Assembly (NCBI GenBank): GCA_963708775.1
Contig: CAVPTI010000004.1
Span: 1 to 64,000 of the forward strand
DNA length: 64,000 nucleotides
Origin: JAGVSR01 sp963708775
GTDB lineage: Bacteria > Pseudomonadota > Alphaproteobacteria > Rhizobiales > Hyphomicrobiaceae
Reading direction: 5' to 3'
Shown: positions 18,736 through 29,000 of the stretch, piece after piece
How the letters are laid out: every line of letters starts with the position of its first letter
Position numbering within the stretch: the first letter of the stretch is position 1
Position numbers and translations under genes: made by a program
The notes under the pieces: generated by a model
What the model saw: only the letters and a program-made list of their open reading frames with translations
What the model was told of the DNA's origin: nothing
The model's database searches: none

Positions 18736-19701
18736 ATGGGCTCAGCCCTCGACCTCGCCACCACCAACTTGCTCTCCCCGATGGTCCTGTTCTTCGTCCT
18801 GGGCCTTGCGGCGACACTCGCCCGATCCGACCTGTCGGTGCCCGAAGCCTTTGCCAAAGCCATGTCGCTCTATCTGATGCTCGCGATCGGGTTCAAAGGC
18901 GGGGTCGGCGTCGCCCAGCATGGCCTGGAGTTGAAGCTCGGCTTTGCTCTTCTTGCCGGCATCATCTTGAGCGCTCTCATTCCGCTCGTCGCATTTCGCT
19001 TGCTGATCGCCACGAGCACCCTGCCGCGCGTCGACGCAGCCGCTGTCGCCGCACACTACGGCTCGATATCGATCGTCACGTTCCTCGCAGCCACGCAGGC
19101 ACTCACCAGCAGCGGGATACAGTACGAAGGTTACATGGTCGCCGTGGCCGCAGCGATGGAGACACCCGCCATCATGGCCGCCCTTTGGCTCGCGCGAACG
19201 GGCGAGCAGCGAATGGACGGATCAACCCTGCACGAGGTGCTGCTCAACGGTTCGATCGTGTTGCTTGTGGGCTCCTTCATCATCGGCATCATCACCGGTC
19301 CGGAGGGCATGAAGGCCATCGCGCCCTTCATCGTCGATCCCTTCAAAGGCATTCTCTGCCTGTTCTTGCTCGATATGGGGATCATCGCCGGCCGGGGTCT
19401 GCGCGAAGGCCGCAAGCACCTCACGTTGCCTGTGGTCCTCTTCGGGCTTTACATGCCGCTCATCGGCGGCGCACTTGGAGCGGCGGCAGCCATGGCTGTC
19501 GGCCTCTCGGTTGGCGGAACGGCTCTGATGATCACGCTTGCTGCCAGCGCGTCCTACATCGCCGTTCCGGCAGCCCTTCGATTGGCCCTCCCCGAGGCAC
19601 GACCGGCCATTTACATCCCGCTCTCGCTCGGCGTCACATTCCCCTTCAATCTGACGCTCGGCATTCCTCTCTACGTCACCCTGGCGACCACACTCCATTG
19701 A
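18736..19701 (+). CDS. sbtA: sodium-dependent bicarbonate transporter SbtA
   Basis: A complete 321-residue inner-membrane protein with about ten hydrophobic segments in two similar halves. Family marks are SPMVLFFVLGLAATLARSDL at the N-terminus, AIGFKGGVGVA, AAHYGSISIVTFLAA and the second-half LGVTFPFNLTLGIPLY. SbtA imports bicarbonate with sodium in cyanobacteria, and related proteins occur in many other bacteria. It starts at ATG 18736 behind GGAG. The next gene encodes its PII-like partner. Close to ccr, bicarbonate uptake could feed carboxylations (Ccr uses CO2; PEP and propionyl-CoA carboxylases use bicarbonate). This link is inference. Confidence 0.9.
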   Translation: MGSALDLATTNLLSPMVLFFVLGLAATLARSDLSVPEAFAKAMSLYLMLAIGFKGGVGVAQHGLELKLGFALLAGIILSALIPLVAFRLLIATSTLPRVDAAAVAAHYGSISIVTFLAATQALTSSGIQYEGYMVAVAAAMETPAIMAALWLARTGEQRMDGSTLHEVLLNGSIVLLVGSFIIGIITGPEGMKAIAPFIVDPFKGILCLFLLDMGIIAGRGLREGRKHLTLPVVLFGLYMPLIGGALGAAAAMAVGLSVGGTALMITLAASASYIAVPAALRLALPEARPAIYIPLSLGVTFPFNLTLGIPLYVTLATTLH

Positions 19702-19711
19702 GGCTCCGATC

Positions 19712-20026
19712 ATGAAAACCTACCCAAAAAAGCGCATCGACATCATGGTCGAAGCTCCCCTGATGCAAAGGGTTCTGGCACTTCTCGATCAGCAGGGCGT
19801 AAGCGGCTACACCGTACTCTCCGTCCTTGCCGGCCGCGGCAAGGACGGCGCCTGGCACAGAGACGGTGTCGTTGGACGTGCCGGAGCACTCGTGATGATA
19901 ATTTGCATTCTCGACGAGACGCGCGTCGACGAAGTCTTGCAGCCGCTCTTCAAGCTGGTCTCGCGTCAAATCGGAATTGTCACCGTGTCCGATGTCCAGG
20001 TCATCCGGCCCGAACAATTCACTTGA
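19712..20026 (+). CDS. sbtB: PII-like regulatory protein SbtB
   Basis: A 104-residue protein of the PII superfamily, ten bases after sbtA. It carries the ferredoxin-like fold pattern KRIDIMVEAPLMQRVLALL and a T-loop region GYTVLSVLAGRGKDGAW, in agreement with SbtB of sbtAB pairs. SbtB trimers bind adenyl nucleotides including cAMP and cap the cytoplasmic side of SbtA. The protein ends at the normal C-terminal strand (VIRPEQFT) and lacks the CGPEDC-type redox tail found in some cyanobacterial SbtB. Confidence 0.85.
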   Translation: MKTYPKKRIDIMVEAPLMQRVLALLDQQGVSGYTVLSVLAGRGKDGAWHRDGVVGRAGALVMIICILDETRVDEVLQPLFKLVSRQIGIVTVSDVQVIRPEQFT

Positions 20027-20037
20027 AGCACGCCGCA

Positions 20038-21905
20038 TCAGAGCGGAAGGGCACGCACTATCTGCCCATCACGTACAGTCCGGGCGCCGTGGACGAGAGG
20101 GGCAAACCCGCGGTCCGGCGCCCCCATCGCCGGCGGAGCGCCGGGCTCACCCGATCGCTCCTCCAGCCAACCCGCCCAAGCCGGCCACCAAGAACCGTCC
20201 CGAACAGGCGTCTCCATCGCCCATGTATCCGGATCAGCGTGCACCTGCGCTTCACGATGCGTGGACATTCGATAGCTTCGGTGCACGGTGCCCAGGCTCC
20301 GAAATGATGCCGGCGTTGTGCCCGCCTTCCGTCAAGACAAACGTCACGTCCGTATCGGTAAGTGCGATCCACTTGTAAACCGATCGCCATGGCGCAACGT
20401 GATCCTTGACCGTGCCGACGCAGAATATCGGTTGCCGAATATCGCCGAGCGACACCGGCCGCCCGTCAACGGTGTACCTGCCCTCCGCCAGATCGTTGCC
20501 GAGATAGAGCCGCCGCAGATAATCGGCTTGCATCCGGTATGGCATGCGCGTCGTGTCGGCGTTCCAGGCCAGCATGTCGGTCATCGGCGAACGCTCGCCC
20601 AGCAGATAATCGCGCATCACCCTTGACCAGATGAGATCGTTTGACCTCAGCAGCTGGAATGCGCCCGACATCTGCTTCGCGTCGAGAAATCCCTGCTCCC
20701 ACATGAGATCTTCGAGAAACTGCAGCTGGCTCTCATTGATGAAAAGCTGCAATTCGCCGGGCTCGGTGAAATCCACCTGCGCTGCAAGAAACGACAGGGA
20801 CGCAAACGGAGACGTTCCATTACGCGCCATGGCCGCAGCGGCAATGGCGAGCAAGGTCCCTCCCAGGCAATATCCGGCGCCGTGAACCGTCTTGCCCGGA
20901 ACGATGGTGCTGATGGCCTCGAGTGCTGCGAGAATTCCCTGTCGGCGATAATCGTCGAGTGACGTATCGCGCATGCGACGGATCCGGGTTTTTCCACGAG
21001 ATCGCAAAGACCGTAAACCCGCGATCGACCAGGTATTTGATCAGGGAGTTTTCCGGCGAAAGATCGAGAATGTAATACTTCATGATCCAGGCCGGCACCA
21101 CGAGCACCGGTTCCGGCCGCACCGTCTCCGTGCTGGGACTGTACTGTATGAGTTCCATGAGCGCGTTACGCAGCACCACCTTTCCGCGCGTCACCGCCAC
21201 CGTCTCCCCGGGCAGGTACGCGTCCGCACCCACCGGCGGCCGGCCACCCTGCATTCGGTCCCAGTCTTCGATGAGGTTGTGCCACCCGCGCAAAAGGTTC
21301 CGCCCGCCTTCCGCGACCGTTCGCTCGACCACGTCGGGATTGGTGAATATGAAGTTCGAAGGCGAGAACACGTCGAGGATCTGGCGCGCCGTGAAGGCCA
21401 CCATGCGTTCGTGCTGCAACGAGACGCCTGGAACATTCGTCGTTGCCACGTGCCACCACTGCTGCGTCAGCAGATGTGCCTGATACCAGGTGTTGAAGGG
21501 CCAGCGCTGCCAACCTTGAGAATCGAACCGGTGATCCTGCGGCAGAGGATCGATGCACGGCCCTTGGTGATCCATGCCCAGTGCGCAGCGCCACGCGTAC
21601 TGCTGCAACCGCAAAGCCTTCCGCCACGCCTTGTCAGCAAGTTGCAGGCGCTTGCCAGGTGACGTCGCGAGATGGGCCGCCCAGTCGAGATACGCACCGA
21701 CCAGCGAAGCCGGCGACAGTCCGAACGTCAGCTTCGCCAGCGAAGCGTGCGACACGCGATCAAGGACTTCTGCGAGCGCCGTGGCGGAGTAGCTGTCCTT
21801 CTCGCCCAATCCGAGGCTGTAGTTGAAATTCGGCAGGAAAGTCGCCGGCATACTGAATGTCTGTGTCGGCGTGACCTTGGCACCAACCGGCTTGATCTCG
21901 GCCAT
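20038..21905 (-). CDS. phaC: class I poly(3-hydroxyalkanoate) synthase (two frameshifts)
   Basis: About 620 codons. The N-terminal PhaC domain (WQRWPFNTWYQAHLLTQQWW, FIFTNPDVVERTVAEGG) is followed by the alpha/beta hydrolase core. The catalytic Cys is in the lipase-like box GYCLGGTLLA, the Asp in TVKDHVAPW and the His in EGGHNAGI. The enzyme polymerises hydroxyacyl-CoA to storage polyester on granules. Frames change near 20985 (before DYRRQGILAALEA) and near 20290; after the second change the tail EGSWWPAWAGWLE-like (DGSWWPAWAGWLEERSG) is recovered, which is the conserved PhaC end. The ATG at 21905 is preceded by GGAGAG. It is convergent with sbtAB, with only 11 bases between the ends. Confidence 0.9.
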
Positions 21906-22107
21906 TGCTTCTCTCCAGTCCGCTGTCGTCGACAGCGGGAACATCCAGCTTTCCGCGTATCTAGAGCGCTAGTCGCCATCTTCTGATTTGAGATGGATCA
22001 AAGCAGGCGCCAAACACTGGGCGAACACTTGCGCCAGATATAAGCACTCACTCCGCCGGCCGATGCAACTCCGGCTACGGACGATGAGTGCGCCGGGAGA
22101 GTGCGCC

Positions 22108-22530
22108 ATGACAAACCGTCCGCTCATGACGATCGTGAAGGACCAGAACCCGCTCATCCTCGAATGCCACCGCATCCGTCCGCGCCGCCTGCGCCGCGAT
22201 GTGCCGGTGCCGCGCGGGCTCGGTTCTCGTCGTCGATGATCAGCAACGTCTTTGCGGCATCTTCACGGGACGCGACGCCGTTCGCGTCTTGGCGAACTCC
22301 CGGGAGAAGGCGATGTCCTGCTATCTGCTGCCATGACGGCCTGACCCGTCACAATCGGTCCGAAAGCTCGCGCCATCGACGCACTCCGCCTCATGTCGGA
22401 CGGTGGTTTCCGCCACCTCCCCGTCGTCGACAACGGCCGCATTTGGGGCATCGTTTCTCGCAGCGATTTTCTCGGCTCCGAAATCGAGCGCCTCGATGAG
22501 GACGAGCACCTTGCCCAATGCATCTGGTAG
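22108..22530 (+). CDS. tandem CBS-domain protein (frameshifted)
   Basis: A protein of about 140 residues made of two CBS domains, which usually bind adenosine nucleotides. Recognisable parts are SVLVVDDQQRLCGIFTGRDAV in the first domain and DALRLMSDGGFRHLPVVDNG followed by WGIVSRSDFLG in the second. The frame shifts near 22165 (one extra C), near 22320 and near 22343, where a TGA falls inside the expected DPVTIGP motif. Start and final stop are in the same phase, so the shifts compensate, which is expected if they are errors. Its neighbours give no hint about its role. It is divergent from phaC. Confidence 0.65.
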
Positions 22531-23038
22531 CCGGGTCTGAAGCCCGCCCGCCATCGACGCCGCCAATCGTCCGACCATCGAAACCTCGCCGACCGACCCC
22601 GCGGACCAGACCATGGTCTTAAGACCTTGGTCTGAACCGGAGTAGGACTTCGGGGGCCGTGATCCGCGCGACGTTGGCCCGTGTGAGCGGCCATGTCTTA
22701 TGAAAGTGTGACTTCGCGTGCTGAGGCGTGACAAACCCTATCGGCCGCGGAGAACTTCTGGTTAGCGAAGTCCAATCCGCCGGCACCATTCGATACGGTA
22801 ACGCCGCCAGCCACGCGAGGAGCGCGTGATGGCCTCGATCGTTTGTTTTGCCGCTGAATTCCAGTGCGCAACAGGCCGCAGCACCCGCGTGATGCGGTTC
22901 CTCAACACGCTCCTGTCCCCGTTCCATTCCGTGCCCGTTCCGCAGCCAGCCGCATCATGCCGGCCGCGCGGAGCGTCGCATCGGCTCTGTCCTTCAACCT
23001 GTTCGCGTCTTGACGCTTAACGCCCACGGAGATCCACT
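22531..23038. other. 508-bp intergenic region with a long palindrome
   Basis: No gene is supported here. It contains the near-perfect 28-bp palindrome at 22607-22634. Near its right end, GGAG at 23028-23031 is the ribosome binding site of the giant peroxidase gene. The region must carry the promoter of that gene, but I cannot point to a clear -35/-10 pair. Confidence 0.5.
22607..22634. promoter_or_regulatory. 28-bp near-perfect palindrome centred on GGTCTTAAGACC
   Basis: CAGACCATGGTCTT is followed by AAGACCTTGGTCTG; only one base pair of the 28-bp dyad fails to match. It could be an operator for a dimeric regulator or a hairpin ending the CBS gene message 80 bases upstream. There is no T-run. 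It lies about 400 bases upstream of the giant peroxidase gene. Confidence 0.45.
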
Positions 23039-26000
23039 ATGGTCACGATGATCCGCAGCGACCTCGATTTCATCCTCGCTCAGATCAAGATCGCCGAGGC
23101 GGATGCGCGCGGCGAGCAACTCCTGGGCACCTATCTTCCCAACTCCGAACTTCCCTGGGGTCTGCGCCGCGTCGACGGCTCCAACAACAACCTCACACCC
23201 GGCCAGGAAAGCTACGGCGCCGCCGGCGAGTTGTTCCCCCGCACAGATCCCGCCGTTCGACCCAACGATGCCGATGGTGACAGCATTGCGTTTGGACCTC
23301 CCGGCCCCGGTCAGCAGGTTCTGACGAACACGAACTATGGCGTCATCGCCGCGAACACAAGTCCGGCCATCACGCGCGAGCATCCAGCCGGGCGACGTCG
23401 TCGATGCCGACCCGCGCATCATTTCCAATCTGATCGTCGACCAGACTGCCAACAATCCGGCCGCCACTGTCAAGGCCCTGAAGGAAGCCGGCAATTCGGC
23501 AGTCGACCCTTCTCGCCGATATTGCAGCCATACAGACGGCCTACAATGAACTCACCGCCGCGATCGCAAGTGGCGGGACCGGCAATGCCGTGGCGACAGC
23601 TGAACTCGCTCTCAGTCTTGCACAGGCTGAATTCGATGCGGCATTCGCGGCACTTCAGACCGCCACGAATACGGCAACGGCCTATCAGACGGCGACGCTC
23701 TTGGACAATGGCGCGATAACGGCTGCCGAACTGGCCAACATCCGCGATTAGCCAACTACAGGCGGCCTTTACTTCGGGAACGACCGTCGGGCTATCCGAC
23801 ATCGACGCCGCCAATGCCGCTGTAGCGGCGGCCACTGAAGCAGCAAACGCCGTCGGGTCGCTCCTGGCCTCCCTCGACCTGGCATCGACGCCGAACGTCG
23901 CGACCACCGTCATCTCCGGTCTTACTGCGCAAGCAAATAGCCGTATTGGCTGACTTGGTCGCCTTCCGAGATGAGATTGCTGCGCAAGGCCCACTGTCGG
24001 CCATCGAAGACACGCAACTCAATACAATTCTTGATCTTGGTTCTCGCGCTTCGGCCCTATCGCTGAACCTGATCGACGTAACGCCGATCCTGAACACATC
24101 ACTTGTTAATGCGGAGGCTGCGCTAACTACTGCCCAAGGCGACTTGGCAATCGAAACAACTGAACTCGAGACAGCTCAGGGCAGCTTACGACCTAGGCTC
24201 TTGCGAATGCAGACGCATCCGACGTCGCTGCCAAGACGGCTCAGCTGAATGCGGTCCTCGAAGGGTACGGGATCTCCTATGAACCGCACGCTTCAGGCGA
24301 TTTACGAAGGCCACGCTTTACATCGGCAATGTCGCCGCTGACGAAGGATTGTCCGCGCCCTTCAACGGCTGGATGACTCTGTTCGGCCAGTTCTTCGACC
24401 ATGGCCTCGACCTCGTCGCCAAGGGTGGTTTCGGTACCGTTTACATCCCCCTCCAGCCCGACGACCCGCTTTACGTTCCCGGCTCCGCAACGAACTTCAT
24501 GGCGCTGACGCGCGCCACGGTCAACGCAGCCGGCGAAGCCACCAACCTCGTGACGCCCTTCGTCGACCAGAACCAGACCTACACGTCAACGCCTCGCATC
24601 AGGTGTTCCTGCGCGAGTACGAACGCGATGCGGGCATGACCGAGGCCACCGGCCGCTTGCTTGACGGCAATGCTGCGTCTGGCGGCGGTCTAGCCACCTG
24701 GGCCGACGTAAAGGCGCAAGCCATCGAACAAGCTCGGCATCGAACTCAACGACATCGATATTCACACGTCCCGAACTTCTGCGCGTCGACCCCTACGGCA
24801 ACTTCATCCCGGACCGAACGGCTTCGCCCAGGTCGTCGTCGAGGTCACGCAGACCGTATTAATAAGAATCCCAGAAACCGTAAGGACCGATGTGTTCGTC
24901 GAAGGACGTGCCGGCGGTCTCGACATCCATGCGCTGACGGTTGCCGACCTGCCAGCTTCTTTCGCTGACGCAAACATTACGTCAATCGACCGTCGTCCCA
25001 ACCGGCGTTGCTTTCCTCGACGATATCGCCCACGCCGCCAATCCAGACGCGGGTGAGGTTGCCGATAGTGACGGTGCAATAGGTGTCACGACGCAGCCTA
25101 ACCCCAACTTCATCCAAGGCTTCGTGGGACCGGAGACATTCCTGCTTGAGCGCACCGCCAATGTGGTTGCCAATCCCAACTACGATCCGGACGCAGAAGT
25201 CAGCTCGCTGAATGCGCAGTTTCTCAGAGTCTCGCAGGTCTACGACAACGAACTCCTCGACGCCCACTACATCACCGGCGACGGTCGCGGCAACGAGAAC
25301 ATCGGCCTCACCGCGGTCCACCACGTCTTCCACTCCGAGCACAACCGCCAGGTCGATCTGATCCAGAACCTCTTGATCGATGAGGCCAAGACTGCGCTGC
25401 AGAATTTAATGCTGCGACCTACCGGCCGAAATCGCCAATGCGCAGGCAATTCTCGACGAAAAGCTGGCCTTCCTCAACGAGTGGCTCGACACGCCGATCA
25501 CATCGGCAGAGCTGGCGACCGCAAGCGTCGCGACCGTTGACTGGAACGGCGAGCGCATCTTCCAGGCCGCCAAGCTGCCGACCGAGATGCAGTATCAGCA
25601 TCTCGTCTTCGAAGAATTCGCGCGTAAGGTCCAGCCTGCCGTCAACCTCTTCAACGACTACGACGGCACGCTCGATCCTGCGATCCTCGCCGAATTCGCC
25701 CACACCGTTTATCGCTTCGGCCACTCGATGCTGACCGAAACGGTCGATCGTTACGACAGCGAGTGGAATTCATCGGCACGAATGGTGCCGCCGGAGTGAT
25801 CAGATCGGCCTCATCGAAGCCTTCCTCAATCCGCTCGAATTTGCAGCCAGCGGCATCGACTCGGCCGAGGAGGCGGCCGGCGTCATCGCCCAGGGCATGA
25901 CCCGCCAGCGCGGCAGCGAAATTGACGAGTTCGTCACCGAAGCCCTGCGCAACAACCTCGTCGGCCTGCCGCTCGACCTCGCCGCATTGAACATTGCGCG

Positions 26001-29000
26001 CGGCCGCGAAACCGGCGTCCCGACCCTCAATGCCGCCCGTGCCGATTTCTTCGAAGGCTCCGGCGACGCGCAGGTGAAGCCCTACGCGAGCTGGTTCGAG
26101 TTCATGCAGAACTTGAAGAACCCGGCTTCGGTGATCAACTTCATAGCCGCCTACGGCACGCACGCCACGCATTCGGCGTCAGATGTAACACGGTCGAAGA
26201 AAAGCGCGCTGCTGCGACAGCACTCGTGCTCGGTGCTCGCCACGATTGACGCAGGCACGCCTCGACAGCGTGATTTACCGCTGAAACCCAAGACCGGCTC
26301 GACTTCCTCAATGCACGCGGCGATTATGCCACTGATACAAGCTCGGCGGCCTCAACAACGTCGATTTCTGGATCGGCGGCCTGGCCGAAAAGAAGCTGAT
26401 GTTCGGCGGCATGCTGGGCTCGACGTTCAACTTCGTCTTCGAAGCCCAGCTCGAAGCCCTGCAGAACGGCGACCGCTTCTACTACCTGTCGCGACTGGCG
26501 AACTTGAACCTCACGGCTCAGCTCGAGAACAACAAGTTCTCCGAGATGATCCACCGCAACACGACCGCGACCCATCTCCCCGGTGACGCCTTCGCACGTC
26601 CCGACTTCTTCCTCGAAGTCGACAAGACCAAGCAGTTCAATGCCGATCTGACCGACTGGGCCGGTATTGACGGCATCTTGGGGACCGATGACGATGCTCG
26701 TAACGGCGTCGATCCGACGGGCGTCCGATCGACATTGATCCGTTCCTCGGCGCGGCCACGGGCGGCGGTACGACTGGCGCCGTCATCCGTACCGACGTCA
26801 ACAATGCAATGCGAGTCGCCTACAGCAAGCTGGAATTCACCGGCGCTGAGCACGTCGTTCTCGGCGGCACCGAAGGTAATGACTATCTCGTCGGCGGCGA
26901 GGGCGACGACACGCTCTGGGGCGATGCTGGCAACGACCGCCTCGAAGGCGGCGACGGCAACGACTTCATTTTCGGCGGTGACGGCAACGACATCATCACC
27001 GACCTGTTCGGCGTCGACGAGATCCGCTCGAACGCTGGCGACGACGTCGTCAGCGTCGGCCGCGGCATCAAGCTGATCATCACCGATACGGGCAGCGACT
27101 GGGTCTGGGGCGGCGTCGACGATGACGAAGTGCTCGCCGGTCAGGGTGACGACTTCGTCAACGGCGGCGACGGCGCGGACTTCCTCATCGGCGGCGAAGG
27201 CAACGACTGGCTGGAATCGGGCACCGAAAACGGCCTGATGCTCGGCGACAACGGCGACCTCGTCCAGGGCCTGCCGATCAAGCGTTCTGTCGATAGCCGC
27301 ATCGTCGGCCACGACGTTCTTCTCGCAACCGGCGGCAACGCCGACTTCGACGCCGAAACCGGCGACGACATCATGGTCGGCGGCCTCGGCACCGATCGCT
27401 TCTTCGGCCAGTTCGGCTTCGACTGGGCGACCTACAAGAACGATCCCTTCGGCCTTGAAGCGGACATGAACAACCGCCTCTTCGCGCCACCGTCACTCCC
27501 GGCATCTCCCGGCGCCATCCTCGATCGCTATGCCCAAACTGAGGCGCTGTCAGGCTCGTCGAAGTCCGACATCCTGCGCGGCGATGACGATGGCCGACCT
27601 CGCGGGCGGCGGCGCCGGCGCGCGTTGTCGACGGCCTCGACCACGCCCTCTACGACTTCAATGTGACCTCATCGACGGCCTCGAGACTGCGTGCTCGGCA
27701 CGGCATCAACGAAGAAGGCGACAGTTCGCTTCTCCGGCGGCAACATCCTGCTCGGCGGCTACGTCGAGCGACATCATCGAAGGCCGCGGCGGCAACGACG
27801 TCATCGACGGCGACACCTGGCTGAACGTGCGCATCGATCCAGCATGTCGACGGGCGAAACCCACGACACGATGGCCGGCTTCCAAGCACGCGTCCTGTCG
27901 GGAGAGATCGCGGTCGCCGACCTCAAGATCGTCCGCGAAATCGTGGACACCAGCGACGAGAGCAATACGACCAAACCGCGCGACATCGACATTGCCGAGT
28001 TCTCCGGCCTCCTCGCCGACTACGAGATTGAGGGCTATAACGCACTCAGCGGCATCGCGACGGACACCGACGGCGATGGCTTCATCTCCGTCACCCATCT
28101 CACGCGCGATGCGACCGGCGCCGTCGTTCGCCGGCGTCTTTGGCACCGACGGCGTCGACCAATTGAAGAACATCGAACGCGCTGCTGTTCGCCGACGGCA
28201 GCCATCAAGATCACCCGCCACGAGAACCGCATCGCGGAAGGCCGTGCGACTGTGACGGGTGGCCAGTCGATGGTACGGCCTCGTTGGGCGAACCGTTCTC
28301 AGCAGCGTCCATCGCCAACGTCACCGATCGCGATGGCATAACCGGGCCTGTGGAATTCTACTGGCAGGTTGAAACGGTCACCGGGTACCGGGCTTTTCAC
28401 CAACATCACTGTCGATCGTTGCCGATGAATTCGCACCTGTAAGCGGCAACACGTTCACCATCACCGCTGCCGAAGTCGGTTCGCCGTCCGCGCAGTCGCC
28501 CGCTTCAAGGATGGCAAGGGCGTCACTCGAAACCGTGTACTCGAATGCCGACGAAGGCGGCAATCCGACCGAGCCGGCTGTCATCGCGCTCGACGGGTTC
28601 AACACCACGACCCGCACATTCGCGGACAACTTCGATAATCGCCGTGCGAACACCAACACCGGAACGGCCAACTTCACCAGCCACTGGACCGAAGCCGGCG
28701 ATGGCACAAACATCGTCAACGGCGGACGATCCAGATCGATCAGAGCAACAGCAATCATCTGGTGTTCAAGCTGGCACGGCCAATGGAGCCTCGATCACGC
28801 GCACGCTCGATCTGCCAGACGTCACGTCTCGCCACGGTCAATTTCACAATCACCGATGCGAACATCGGGATCCTGCGACAATGAACACTTGCACTTCGAG
28901 TTCGCCGCCGATGGCGTCAACTTCGTGCACGCTATTTACGTTACAACGGCGACAACCGCGGACACTCAGCTGATGTTCCTGCCAACAAACGTCCCGTTCA

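Noticed and set aside
22826..23020. A 64-codon frame upstream of the giant peroxidase
   Set aside because: It has no ribosome binding site or recognisable composition and probably lies in the promoter region.
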